NCBI GenBank assembly: GCA_013339765.2
Contig: CM023457.1
Location: forward strand, 80,286,192-80,350,191
Direction of reading: 5' to 3'
DNA from: Haemaphysalis longicornis
Taxonomy: Eukaryota > Arthropoda > Arachnida > Ixodida > Ixodidae
DNA: 64,000 nt
Part shown: piece by piece, positions 1 through 10,874 of the stretch
How positions within the stretch are numbered: the stretch's first letter is position 1
How the letters are laid out: every line of letters begins with the position of its first letter
Made by a program: the position numbers and the translations under genes
Notes under the pieces: model-generated
Told to the model about the DNA's origin: nothing
The model's input: only the letters and a program-made list of their open reading frames with translations
Databases searched by the model: none

Positions 1-542
1 CAGAGCAATAATGCAGTGACTGAGCGTTAACTAAAGCATACTTTTAACAAAAATGTGGCCAACAAATAATTATTCAGGGTAACCAAATAATCTAACTAAT
101 TGGTAGAATTTATGTGCCTGTTGTGTGATTTTTCTGTTTTGTTCCAAATATAAAAATTGTGCGCCATTGGGATTAAGCGCTGGTATTTGAACGCGCCAGT
201 ACGCAGGCCTAAATTTAAGGCTTCAAGGTTAGCGTGATGGGCGATTCCATAGCGACGATTGCGATTTCAACAATAAAGAAAAGGGCAGAAAATATATCCC
301 ACCGTCATATCTATTGGCGGTGGCTTTATGAATAGTTGCTAGAACAACATAAAGTCTGGGCGAGAAAGTAGGTGGTAAATCGTCGCCACTTCATGTTTTT
401 CTAATATCTCGTAACTGTTTAAAGTTTCAATCGCGCCACTGCCCTTGGGGAACAGCAGCATTTGAATTTTTGTTTGTATTTTGATTTGACTGTCGTTTTA
501 AACTGCTAAATGTTTTTTTTTCTAATTTCACTGATAATTCAA

Positions 543-704
543 GCCGTCGAACCGGTTCGCGAACCGGTTCAAGCTCCCGAACCGGTTCGCGAACCGGTTC
601 GGTACATGATTTTGTCGAACCAGAACTGAGCCGGAACGAAATGGTTTCGTCTTAACCCGAACCGTAACCGAACCGGTATTTTTTTCGGTTCGACACACTG
701 CTAT
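543..704. mobile_element. CCGGTTC-rich MITE, copy 1
   Basis: A short element built from alternating GAACCGGTTC motifs. Its ends are GTCGAACCGG and, inverted, CCGAACC/GGTTCGACAC near 690-704. The palindromic run near 550-600 could fold into hairpins. The same composition and ends recur at 1607-1755 and 3614-3782. It forms the inner end of the left arm of the large palindrome. Confidence 0.6.
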
Positions 705-1268
705 TTAGAGGGAGGAAAAAAGTAAAATGAGAGATAAAAAGAAAGAAATGAAAAGGTTCAGTATGTACGAGCACTGTGATAAAGAAGTTGGAAATTCTTG
801 GTGATAAATCATTTCAGTGGCGCCAACCTTGTACACCTGATCAAACAACCTCGCCAGTGCTGAAAGTTGAGTTTGTGCGGAGGGCCATGGACCAAGCAGT
901 ACTGTCAAGGGCACTGGCACCATGCTTAGGCGCTCTATTTTCGGCCAAAGAAGGCTCCTTATTTGGATATATACGCAAGGCCCTTTATGAGTCAGGCGTA
1001 TTTTTGCTTCTGGCCATCCACAGTTACCGTAATAAGGAATCACGGTGGCGCAAAGTCGAAACAAGTCGTACCGAATAGAAAGAGGCTGAGTTGAGACGTA
1101 GTTAGTGGTACAACAGGTTTCGTCGGTGTGGAAGTATACCTCTTGCAGCTTCATCGTACGGTCAGCGTCTGAGTTGTGTATGGAAGCGTGTTGGGGCATT
1201 GGAAGGGACGAGAGATGAAAATGCCTTCTTCGAAGTTGTGCCATCACGCTTGATTAAGATAATTTTCC

Positions 1269-1544
1269 TCAATTTGGGCATACCCAAGCCCCTGCGAGCG
1301 GCTTCATCTGCCTTCTCATTTCCTTGTGGCCACGAAGCCAACGAAACGTTATATGGTGTCCAGAGTCATAGGCAAGGTGGCTCAGGTATGTGGTCTCACG
1401 AGAGGCGTGTTCGTGAATGCTGAAGCAGTCGCTGCGCTGCAAGCTTTGGAAAGTTGTCTTGGCTGCTTGACAGGTGTTGCTTCGCGACCCGGCTTCGAGC
1501 TTCCCGTCCAAGCGTGCAGTGACGCTGCTCCTTCCTGCCTCCAT
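1269..1544 (-). pseudogene. LINE RNase H remnant inside the palindrome
   Basis: The minus strand reads an open stretch with HITFRWLRGH at about residues 63-72. This resembles the segment of non-LTR retrotransposon RNase H domains that normally reads I-x-F-x-W-(I/L)-(P/R)-G/S-H. Residues around it (ALQ- and Q-rich helix, then the LAG motif) fit loosely. No catalytic set can be confirmed and frames are broken on both sides, so this is decayed. Its position between two inverted arms suggests the LINE fragment was captured or the palindrome formed around it. Assignment rests on one motif. Confidence 0.4.
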
Positions 1545-1606
1545 GTATTGGAGGAGTTGACGACGATGGTGGATTTCGCTTCCTGTCTGTTAGCAATCGT
1601 TTGGGG

Positions 1607-1755
1607 CAGTGTGTCGAACCGACAAAAATACCGGTTCGGTTACGGTTCTGGTTCAAGCGAAATCATTTCGTTCCGGTTCAGTTCCGGTTCGACAAAATCA
1701 CGTGCCGAACCGGTTCGGGAGCTTGAAGAAATCGCGAACCGTCTCGATGAGTTGA
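1607..1755. mobile_element. CCGGTTC-rich MITE, copy 2
   Basis: Begins CAGTGTGTCGAACCG, the reverse complement of the end of copy 1, and continues with ACCGGTTCGG/TTCCGGTTC units. It is the inverted partner of copy 1 in the right arm, so either it was duplicated with the arm or the arms grew from two inverted copies. Confidence 0.6.
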
Positions 1756-2251
1756 ATTATCCCTGAAATTAAGAGAAAACATTTAGTAGTTTAAAACGAC
1801 AGTCACATCAAAATACAAAAAAAAATCAGAATGCTGCTGTTCCCCAAGGGCAGTGGCGCAATTGCAAAGCAAACTTAAACAATTACGAGCTATTAGAAAA
1901 ACAGATGAAGTGGCGACGATTTACCACCTACTTTCTCGCCCAGACTTTATGTTGTCCTAGTGACTATTCATAAAGCCACCGCCAAGAGATATGACGTTGG
2001 GATATATTTTCTGCCCTTTCCTTTTTTGTTGAAATCGCAATCGCCCTATGGAATCGCCCATCACGCTAACCTTGAAGCCTTAAATTTAGGCCTGCGTACT
2101 GGCGCGTTCAACTACCAGCGCTTAATTTGGTCACCCTGAATTATTTGGTCACCCTGAATAATTTGTTAGCTGTCACCTTATCGAATTAGTTAGCCACACT
2201 TTTGTTAAAAGTAAGCTTTAGTTAACGCTCAGTCACTGCATTATTGCTCTG

Positions 2252-3613
2252 ACCAGTGCAATTCCTTTTGCGATAGCTGCTATACCGGATGTGTGCATTC
2301 CAATCAGTATGTCATCGTACCGCCTGACCCCCGGCCATCGTTCCATGTGCTACATTGCGGAATCTTATAACAGATTCTGCTGTTACAAAATGAAAGGGAA
2401 ATTGGATGCACGCGGAGCTAGAGATTGGACTTTTTTGGGTAGACGCTCTTTAATTCGTCCAGAGCAGTACTCCCCTCCGGAACGAGTAGCAGTAGAAGTA
2501 ATGTAGCGAGTTGGGCAGTCAGTATAAGTGCACCTTCGAAAAAAAGCAGGTCTGAAAGAGACAAAACTTCAGAGCAAGTAGAAAAGATGATCGCTGGGCG
2601 AATGGGACAGTGTGAGGTACCGGCCTGCCTTTCTGCACGTGTCATCTGCTTTAAAATTACTGTTTCTGCTTCCAAGACAAGGTCGAGGGCTGCAGTTTCT
2701 TGCCATGGGATTAAGTGCACACCTTAACAGTTTTTCCTGAAATATCTGTTGTTATTTGTATCTGTAAAAACGTAACTTGCACTGTACTGTCCTCAAAAAC
2801 GGACCACAAAACTCACTTCCTTCGCATTGATGACACGTTGGTTGTGAAAGGCAGGGCAAAGAAAGGTGTAGAGCAATATCCATGTTTTGGTTCGTTTTTT
2901 TACTTATTCGGTTATACTTACGTATTGCATAATATTTTAAAACAAAGTGATTCGCCTTTTCTTTTTTGTTGTTTTCCGTGTAAACACATTTAAAAAAAAC
3001 TGCCGCATTTGATGCCCCGTGCTATATCTATGCTCCAAGGCGCCGGCAGTTCTTTTAACCAGATGGTGATATTAAACGTAGATCAAAATCTCGATACACG
3101 AACGTTCTCGATTTCCTATAAACTACAGAAAAACGGTCGTGGGGAACGGAGATCGAGGCCACTTGTGGTCAGCAGCAAGCGACGTAGCCACTGAGCAGCT
3201 CCTGCGGTCACACTTGTCAAGTATTAACAATTTGGAGGTGTCAGACCTTTTGAACAAATTGTAAAATGCAAAAAAGTTTACTCACATCGGGTGTGGGCAT
3301 TCGCTGTTGCGCAGTGGAGCACTCCTGCAGCCTGATTGCTCCAATAAAGTCGCAGCTAGGGAAGGGCAAAGTCGTTTTATATCCCCTGAAAGCTGCCGAG
3401 AATGACATTTCGTTTGGTCAGCTTGCACTACGCTCGCGCTTCCAGCAGCAACAGACCATTGCTACATTGGTGCTCATTCATTTCCACTTTTGTTACAGCG
3501 TGATAGTGTTCAATTATCTGAAGGGGAAAGTGCGCCAGCGGGTACGAAGTTGATGGTACGTGAAAGAAAAAGAAAGGCCTGAATTGCATTGTCTGTGCAA
3601 TATCAACAACGGA
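2252..3613. other. Gene-poor stretch, nothing recognised
   Basis: AT-rich single-copy-looking DNA. Short open frames occur on both strands, but none shows domain motifs, splice signals or biased codon use. A T-rich patch around 2890-2990 contributes hydrophobic-looking but meaningless frames. Confidence 0.5.
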
Positions 3614-3782
3614 GGGTCGAACCGTTTCAGTATGAACCGGTAACCGTAATTTCTTTTTTCGGTTCAGTTCCGGTTCAGGTTCAGCGTGTTTAAAAAATAA
3701 CGGTTCGCGTTCCGGTTCAGTCCCGGCAAAAATACCGGTTCAGTTCCGGTTTTTGGTTCGGTACGGTTCCGGTTCGACACCC
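3614..3782. mobile_element. CCGGTTC-rich MITE, copy 3 (complete, solo)
   Basis: Starts GGGTCGAACCG and ends CGGTTCGACACCC, giving ~11-13 bp terminal inverted repeats around a body of CCGGTTCA-like units. This solo copy, outside the large palindrome, shows that the unit moves independently and lets the boundaries of copies 1 and 2 be set. Confidence 0.65.
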
Positions 3783-4170
3783 TGGTTTGGGGCACTTTTC
3801 CACTCCATTACTTCATCTGCGATTTACTAGCGTGGACGGCCACTTCCGCTCTAATACGTTTAAGCGCGCCCTATGTATTGTCCGGCCGACTTCTTCGCTT
3901 GAACTGGCAACTGATTAGTCTCCCATTAAACACTACAGCGAGGCTGGTTGGTTGATTGGTACCAATAAATCACTGGCGCGTACCCACTCGTGTGGGATTG
4001 ATCAATTCAGATTTGCAAGAAGCGTAGGAATTAAAACTATAACTGAGAAAAATGTGAGGGACATGTTGTTAACAATTTCCAAGACCCCAAAAAATCGAAA
4101 TATCTATAACATGCTCAAGTAAGAACCAAAATTACACGTAGCAGAAAAAGAAAGTATGAGAGGTGTTTTA

Positions 4171-4480
4171 TTAACAGGGTAAACGACCTGATTCCGAAAT
4201 ATAAGCGTGAAGGGCGCGACAAACATCCCCGTGGCAGAAACTTAAACCCGATGCCCCAAATGACAGTAAATTCGAAACAGCCAAGAAAAGACCCAGATGC
4301 CGGAGCGGAACCTCCAGGTAACGATTTCGGAGACAGGAGAACTGCGGGCAGGAGAGCAGGAAATGTTCAGCGGTCTCCTCCAATTGACGAAAGTAGTATT
4401 GTGGCGGAGGCACTATGCATGCGCAATGGAGGAAGAAATTCAAATTGGGCACTCGGCAGCAAATGTTGGTCAATGTCACA
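4171..4480 (-). pseudogene. LINE C-terminal fragment (post-RNase H zinc-finger region)
   Basis: The minus strand encodes EETAEHFLLSCPQFSCLRNR followed by a short hydrophobic stretch. The E-T-x-x-H-x(3-4)-C-x(3)-(F/Y)-x(2)-R pattern is typical of the cysteine/histidine motif at the C-terminus of I/R1/Jockey-type non-LTR ORF2 proteins. Upstream frames are broken. It sits just 5' of the TRAF gene on the opposite strand and probably supplies none of its coding sequence. Confidence 0.6.
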
Positions 4481-4991
4481 TCGCGCAATCGAGAATGCCC
4501 AACGGCACACTTGGTAATGATGATGATACCCTCAAAGCTTTTCAACGTACCCACGAGGGGGGATGGGGCAGGGCTCACACTTCCGAGGCAATTATTCGAG
4601 TTTGCGCGAATCGTCGTCTTCAACAATCAGTGCCGCAACCGGAACGTGACAAATCTTTCAACGTCACGTACCACCTCTCGCGGGTGATTGTCGCCAAAAC
4701 TTTATCGTAATTACGTGATAGAAAGTTTCACGTAATCCGCATGCAGTGTCCGAGGTACATATTCCAATTAATATGTTACATTTCTCGTACATTATTCAAC
4801 AATGTATTGTATCTCCGCCAATCTCACAAATTTGGCACCTGAAGCAAGACCACCAGACGGCGCCTGCTCCGCAGCGCCACCACCACCACCACCATCACCC
4901 TCAGAGCGGTGGAACGCCCCGTATACGCCATTTGTTCGACTTTTGCTGCCACAATCCTGCCAGCCCAGCTGCTGGTCATCCTCTTCCATCA

Positions 4992-6452
4992 ATGGGTTCC
5001 ACCAGACGACAACTGTCGGGCTTCGACCAGTTCCTGGACTGGCGGCCGCTCGAGTTTGTCGACAAAATTCCCGACGAGTTTGTGTGTTCGATCTGCGGCG
5101 TGGTGCCTGCGTTTCCAAAGAGGCTTCCTTGCCGCCACGTGTTCTGCCCGACGTGCTACAAAGAGATCACCGAGCGAGAGCGCATTTGTCCGGTGGACCG
5201 CGGCTCGTTCCTCAGTGAAATGGTGGAGACCGTCGATTCCAGCCGGGCCGGCATCAAAGAACTGCGAATCCGTTGTCCGAATTCGCCTCACGGCTGCACC
5301 GTCGTTGGTCCGTTGTCCAAGCTCCATGAACACTTCCTGGAACAGTGCCGCCTGGGAGAAGTGCACTGCGCGCGATGCGGAATGGCCCTGCCACAAAAAG
5401 CCGCTGTCGACCACTACCTCCGGTACTGCACTGGAAGGTTGACCTCAGAATCAAGTGCGGTCAGGAAGGAAACATCGTTAGAGCTCGCGGCGGCAACACA
5501 CGACCGATCGTCCCTCGAGAATACTTCAGGCATATCCGGTGGTAGCACCGGCAGCCGTCGGAGGGAATCCTCTTCTGCAGGTAGGCCGAACGTGACGAAG
5601 CGCCGAAGCAGCACCAAATCTCCCGGACTGCGCAAAACTCCTTCTATGGAAACCGGCTCCGCGTTGGCGGCAAAAAAAGATGCACTCGCCGCTCGGATCA
5701 GGGGCCTATTCCTGGGCGGTGCCACAAGACCCGTTCATTCGGCCTCTGGTGGTCCCAGCGAGACATCATCGCTAGAAAACTCGCAAAGAAGCAACAGCGT
5801 TAGCAAACGGTGCTTGAACAAGACCATGGAGGCGTCAAAAAGTACTTCACAACCTCCCTCGCAAGAGACGCTGCCTCGAGGGATTGTGAAATCCATAGAC
5901 AACGCCCAGAAGGCCCTGTCCACCGCATCTACGAGTAAGCAGAAAACGTCGATCACTTTCGGGGGTTGTGACACGCCATCCTCTACAAAGCCTACCACAG
6001 TGTCAGCACGAAACAAGTCAGAGGGCACCGCCGCGTTCGCGTTCTGCGACGTGAAGGGCATGGAAGACGCCCAGTCCAGGCTCACTATCGGAGAAGAAGT
6101 GGTCTTGCGGAGCGACAGCTTCCTCATGGCTGACTGCACCTTCAGGGTCCACGCCAGGCTGCGTCGCGACAAGGACGGAGTCGTGCTCGTCAGATTTGCG
6201 CTGTGCGTGTGCGGCGGCACGTGGCAGACGATCGCCCAGTGGCCCAACACGATCAACCTGGTCCTGGTCCACCCATGGAACCAGGCTGAGAACATGCGCC
6301 TGCCGCTTGCCCCCAACCCGGCCGCCGTACGGGCGCAACAGCCGACACAATCGGATCGTTGGGACTTCTGGTTGCCGACGAGCGAGTTGAAGCTGCGTGA
6401 CATAAACGCGTTCCTGTCCAGCGGATCCGTATGCATCGCCCTAGAGTTCTAG
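4992..6452 (+). CDS. TRAF-like RING finger protein (TNF receptor-associated factor family)
   Basis: Cytoplasmic adaptor/E3 ubiquitin ligase of the TRAF type, expected to relay signals from TNF/Toll-type receptors. The single-exon frame gives 486 aa from Met at 4992. The frame stays open upstream to a Met at 4746, but that extension is His- and Pro-rich low complexity (HHHHHHH encoded by a CAC run) and abuts LINE debris, so 4992 (ATGG context) is preferred. Residues counted from 4992: RING finger ~32-69 (CSIC, then PCRHVFCPTC, then CPVD, a C3HC3D pattern); TRAF-type zinc finger ~95-147 (RCPNSPHGC, then HCARC, then HYLRYC); a long Ser/Thr/Lys-rich linker of about 200 aa where other TRAFs have zinc fingers and a coiled coil; and a C-terminal TRAF/MATH-like domain ~350-486 ending at the stop. 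It is intronless and GC-richer than its surroundings. Intronless TRAF-like copies suggest family expansion or retroposition (inference). The specific TRAF number cannot be assigned. Confidence 0.88.
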   Translation: MGSTRRQLSGFDQFLDWRPLEFVDKIPDEFVCSICGVVPAFPKRLPCRHVFCPTCYKEITERERICPVDRGSFLSEMVETVDSSRAGIKELRIRCPNSPHGCTVVGPLSKLHEHFLEQCRLGEVHCARCGMALPQKAAVDHYLRYCTGRLTSESSAVRKETSLELAAATHDRSSLENTSGISGGSTGSRRRESSSAGRPNVTKRRSSTKSPGLRKTPSMETGSALAAKKDALAARIRGLFLGGATRPVHSASGGPSETSSLENSQRSNSVSKRCLNKTMEASKSTSQPPSQETLPRGIVKSIDNAQKALSTASTSKQKTSITFGGCDTPSSTKPTTVSARNKSEGTAAFAFCDVKGMEDAQSRLTIGEEVVLRSDSFLMADCTFRVHARLRRDKDGVVLVRFALCVCGGTWQTIAQWPNTINLVLVHPWNQAENMRLPLAPNPAAVRAQQPTQSDRWDFWLPTSELKLRDINAFLSSGSVCIALEF

Positions 6453-6713
6453 TGACGACGTCGGCACCACTTTTATCTGGCCAAGGCTTTCAGGGCCCTA
6501 AGTGCGCTCAAAGTAGCGCCACCGGGGCGTATTTTGTTATGTATAAATTTAGAGATGAATGAACTTATGCGATTCGCACGTAACTCTTCACCCGCACTCC
6601 TTTCTCTTTTTCTGGAGACAGGGCAATCTTTTTGTTCTGGGGCACTCAAGAAATTTTTATCTATTAGAAGGCAATCGCCAAGAAGCAACTGACAGTCACA
6701 GGATTATGTGATT

Positions 6714-6719
6714 AATAAA
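6714..6719 (+). other. Poly(A) signal AATAAA for the TRAF-like gene
   Basis: Canonical hexamer about 260 bases after the TRAF stop codon, with T/GT-rich sequence downstream. It gives a compact 3' UTR and supports this locus being a transcribed gene rather than a dead copy. Confidence 0.5.
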
Positions 6720-8192
6720 CAACTTAACCACCCGGCACAAAACTTGAGCGTCCTTTCTTTGTCACTCCACATATAGAGGTGCCCTGATGATGACGTGGAC
6801 CTCAACTTCATGTCAGGTGAGGTGAGATGCGAAGTGAATGAATTCGGAAGTTTCGACTTACTCAGCGGACAAGTTTGCGATAGGATGAGTTTGAGGATCG
6901 ATCCGAGGTTCCAGTGAATTTATAAACACCGTGCTTAGCTTTCGGCGTGGACACCATCTGTTGTTACATATTTGGAGCAAACGCCTTCGCAAAATTGTGT
7001 CGCAAGTTTTCAAGCATTTACCTGCGGCATGTTGACTAAATAGTCAGCCATAGATGCTGGGTATACCTGAACAGCATACACTTGTTCGTATTTTTGATAT
7101 CCACAACGTGTCGCCTTTTGATCTCATTGGAAATGGCGCTTACGGGTTTCTGGGCCACTTGACGGCTGCTTTAGAACGTGGACTGACTTAATTGCTAAAA
7201 ACGGAGCATTGAATGACGGTTGTTGACGGTCTCCTATATGGCTCACCCGGTTCCTCAAACGCGGAAACAAGAAAAAGAGAAAAAAAAACATCTTTATTAA
7301 GAGTATTATTGAGAAGATCACGTGAAGGTGGTTCTCAATTCACGGGAGTCCATGCGCTGTCTTCATCGCAGCTGCCCTTACGACGAAGATAAGCTGGTCC
7401 AAAAGAGAGCGGCTAAACAGCAGTGTCTCCAAATGCTCTTGGGCGTTGGGTAAGGGTATTTTAGAGGCGGAAATGCTGGAGCAAGTCCACATTATCGGAT
7501 AACGTTCTTGGGTGTCCCTTGCTTCTGGCTGAATTTTCATCCGGTTGAGCAATGGCTTGGGGACATTTAGTTACGTTGGTTAGGGATGAGGATATATGTA
7601 TTCGACCGAAGAAATCAGAGTCGTTTCCCGGTGCTTTGAGTTTTGGATGTGGGAGTGGGCGTGTTGTCCTACTAAGCTCATGGTGCTGAATGATCTCTTG
7701 ATGATGGGGTGAGTGGGGCAAGCTCTACCGTACTCTCCAGGCGCCAGGTATGCTTCTTGAGGGTCTGTGATGACTGCACGGGCTGTGGTCTGCGTGAGCG
7801 CAGCGCGATGCTCACTTCCTCCACTTCTTTACTTTAGGCTGGTATTGCAGCAGCACTGATCGAGAGATCTCACTTTGTAGTCATTACTACTCTCTCGGCT
7901 TTTCGTCCTGGAGCACTGCAGCGTCTGCGTAGACCGCATCTTGGTCTGTGCCGTACGCCTTGCTCAATGCTTAAGCTTTCATATCATTCCGGCCTGTGTG
8001 GTGGACAGGGTACACATTCCTTAGTAGAGGATGAAGAGTAACTTGCTCTCCCCATTCCTCAGGAATTTCTAAAGGAATTCTAAACCTTGATATTATCGGG
8101 GACTTTTCTTCCTGGCTGAGTCATGGCTAATCATTAATTTTGGCTCGAGAGATGGCCTTTGACTAGCTAGTCTACCGTATTGTGTGTGCCCA
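6720..8192. other. Gene-free stretch
   Basis: No open frame with recognisable motifs on either strand and no clear terminal repeats. Includes a short poly(A)-like tract near 7275-7290 that may be the tail of an old retroposon. Confidence 0.45.
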
Positions 8193-9998
8193 TTAAAGGT
8201 GCCCTGAAAGGCGTTTTGAGCACACTAAATGAACTAGCGCAATCGTTAGATTGGGTCGTCAACGTCATCTGTGCCAAGTATTACTCTTTTACGCGTAGCG
8301 GAAAGCTCACACTTTTGTTGCAGTTTGTCACTTTCTTTCTCACCTTCCCTTCGTGTTTTTGGACGCCGCCATCTTCACATGTCTACGTCATCGATTCCCA
8401 GATGTTCGTCATAAGCTAGACATCCTGCTATTGGGCGGCTTTTTTCACGAACTTCTGGCAAAGAGATGAGTCGTCTGCTCATCTGCTCAGCGTCGGCTCA
8501 CCGGCTGATCTGCCAGCGGAGTGCCGGAGTGCTTGGACATTTTACGACAAACGAAACAAGTGTAAACAAACGCTTAACCGTTTGTATTGAATGCTACACG
8601 GCCATAACACGACATGGATATTCTCTTACCTGAGTACGTTCCATAAAGAAAGCGTTGAAGCCCCGTGGCACTTCTTTCGTGCAATCGCAGAGAACGCCCT
8701 GAGCCGAATGCCCGGGTTTGACGCATACATTTTATTCAACTTCAAAACAATCCACAGATGCGTTTCGAACGAACACAACGTCACAACATGCGTTGCAAGT
8801 CTGAACCGCGATTGACAGACGATGGGTTGCCTCCTCCTGCCCGTCGTAAATTCGGCACTCACCTCGCGCCCGGTTTGCGGGGACGAACAGCAAGTCACTT
8901 AACTCTGGCGCACAAGCGGAGATGGCTTTTAGCCACGCACACTGCACATACCCCATGCGAGGTTGAGTCGTACATCGCTCGAGAAAGATAATCCAGACCA
9001 TGGGAAGCACTATCCACCCGCAGAAGCACAACGACGCATTTCATCGCGAAACAAAGGCGTCCACAACACACCACACCATCGCCTCCTGTAATGCCAAACG
9101 CATCTCGCACTTCCCAATGGGAGTGAGTGGTACGCCTGCAGTGCCCACATGTCGCGAGGTGGGGCCCCGAGCTGAACCGGGATCACGCAACCGTAACTGA
9201 CTTCTGGAGCGGTTTGTGCCTTGTTGCCAAGGCAACCGATGCTTGAGATTGTCAAAGAAATGGCGCTCGCTCCAGCGCTAGAAAGCTCAGAGCCGCGGCG
9301 GAGCATGTTTTGCCAACGTTGCCGCTCTCCACCATGCGTCGCCCCAAGCTGAACTGGTCACATGATTGAAGCAGTTTTGTGCACGGGTTCTGTATCGGTT
9401 TAAAATGCCTTTCTGACATGCCGCCGGCAGGAATTACCACCGCCGCAAAATAAGACCCGTCACCAGCGGAGCCACATCTGATACGGCGCTTTTTGGATAA
9501 ACAGTGCGTGGTGCATCAAAGGGAACGAGCGCACGATCCTCTCCGTGCGGCTGCGAGTTCGCCGCCGATAAAAAGTCACGTGCCGCCGATAGCAACTGCA
9601 GCAACGTACACCGCGAAAGGGCAAGGCCAGGCCGCCGCACACATGCGGCCAGATTTTTCGTTCGCTTTTCCAGCCTTGAGCGGAGTGCGAGATTCATGGT
9701 GTCAACAAAGCTTGCCCGTAGCAGACGGCAGTCTGAGGAGCGCAATAGCGGAAGTACGTCACCGCTGAGGAGCGCAGCATCATGTGAGGGAAGGCTCCCG
9801 CGCCGTCAACAGCGAAGAATAAGTTGAAAGGAGGAGGAAACGCGGCGCGACGATAATGCCCGGTTTTTGATTTACGATTTCTCAGCTAATACTTATCGCT
9901 TTAACAAAATTCTTGCGGGAGGAGATTGCTAATACATTGCTTTATTTGGTTACACGTACATCCATGCATCGGCGGAAGGTATTTCAGGACCCCTTTAA
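8193..9998. mobile_element. Putative TTAA-bounded DNA element, 1.8 kb
   Basis: Left end TTAAAGGTGCCCTGAAAGG; right end, reverse-complemented, TTAAAGGGGTCCTGAAATAC. The ~17 bp imperfect terminal inverted repeats each begin with TTAA, like the three better-supported elements at 16700, 34875 and 60143. The interior is GC-rich on both strands (8.8-9.8 kb), giving overlapping frames but no transposase I recognise. The boundary call rests only on short repeats. Confidence 0.45.
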
Positions 9999-10224
9999 GC
10001 AGCCTGTAGGTGGACAGGCTCATATGGGAATGCTTGGGGCGTGCTTTGCTGCTTTTCGTATCACGTTATCAATTTTATCGGTGTCTTTTGCTTAAAGTGA
10101 CACTAAGCTGGAAAACCAAGTTTGCCTATGTTGGTAGATTAAAGTGTGGTCAACACAAAAATTAAAGCCGTTCTGCTCAGTGTGAAAGCTGTCGGAACTG
10201 CAGAGCAGTGATTGGCCACAATGG

Positions 10225-10874
10225 GTGGTGGCGCCGTTATCCCCTCACCTGCTTCCACCCATTACGCTTTTCGCCGCCCTGTCTCACTCCTATCTTGATG
10301 AATATGTAATTCAAATTTCCCGCCTTCGCAGAGCCCGCGCGCCCCCTGCTGAAACTGTGCGAGTGAGAGTTCTGTTCTTTTTGTGCTTGCTTGAATTTCG
10401 TATGCTGGAGCTGTTTTGCGGATGTTCGAACGCGCCATTTTTTTTTCTTGCGCGGCTAGAGCCTTTCTGCGGCATTTCGAACGCGCCATAATTTCTTGCG
10501 CGGCTGGAACCTTTCTGCGTCATTTCGAACGCGCCATTTTTTTCTTCCTCAGCCGCTTTTTTCGCTTGCCATCGTAAAAACCAACCCAACGAGCGTTCCT
10601 AAGTAAATGAACACGGGGACTGCTGGTTATATACACAGATTTTGCCTGAAACGTACCTGCAGTTTTCCTGGCGCGAAATGGGGAGATGTATGACAAGCGC
10701 CAGCGGTTCACGAGGTTCGAACGTTTATGACTATTTAAACCGCCTGGTTTTCAAAGCCTCAGCGTGACCCCCGGACGACGGTATACCAAGCTCTACTTCT
10801 GTCCGTTATCTTGCTGCACCGCCTGATTCCGGCAGTCGCGTGACATCGACCGTTAGCGAGCTACAACAAGGCGA
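10225..10874 (+). repeat. Dispersed repeat with TATA-like box, copy A (possible solo LTR)
   Basis: About 600 bases are shared, same orientation, with 53470-54061. Shared blocks include GAAGTTCTGTTCTTTTTGTG-like sequence, a GGGGAGATGTATGACAAGCG block and a CTATTTAAACCGC box. The TATA-like box near 10730 sits ~140 bases from the right end of homology, reminiscent of the U3/R layout of an LTR, but clear TG...CA ends and a target duplication were not found. It could equally be an ancient promoter-bearing non-autonomous element. Confidence 0.55.
10410..10555 (+). repeat. Three tandem units of about 49 bp inside the dispersed repeat
   Basis: The motif TTCGAACGCGCCAT recurs at about 10424, 10475 and 10523 with similar flanks (CTTGCGCGGCT, CCTTTCTGCG). 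The second copy of the parent repeat at 53.7 kb has a single diverged unit, so the triplication is specific to this copy. Confidence 0.75.

Larger units (their letters stand above)
1..2251. mobile_element. Long palindromic (foldback) element, about 0.65-0.7 kb arms
   Basis: The first ~700 bases reappear as a diverged reverse complement at about 1607-2251. Base 1 pairs with base 2251, and both ends start CAGAGCAATAATGCAGTGAC when read inward. The arms differ by scattered substitutions and small indels; for example the right arm carries a short duplicated segment near 2130-2165. The outer boundary cannot be fixed because the left arm starts exactly at the window edge. The ~900-base centre holds LINE debris, and each arm carries one CCGGTTC-type MITE at its inner end. 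No intact transposase is visible. It could be a foldback DNA transposon or an inverted duplication of a smaller element. Confidence 0.8.

Noticed and set aside
705..1247. 180-codon minus frame in the palindrome centre
   Set aside because: No recognisable transposase or other domain; probably a decayed insertion. Only the RNase H-like motif farther up the strand was kept.
4746..4991. N-terminal extension of the TRAF-like protein
   Set aside because: In frame, but low-complexity His/Pro sequence next to LINE debris; Met at 4992 immediately precedes conserved-looking sequence.
10225..10491. 88-codon + frame in the dispersed repeat
   Set aside because: Falls in the tandem 49-bp units; no counterpart frame is kept in the second repeat copy.
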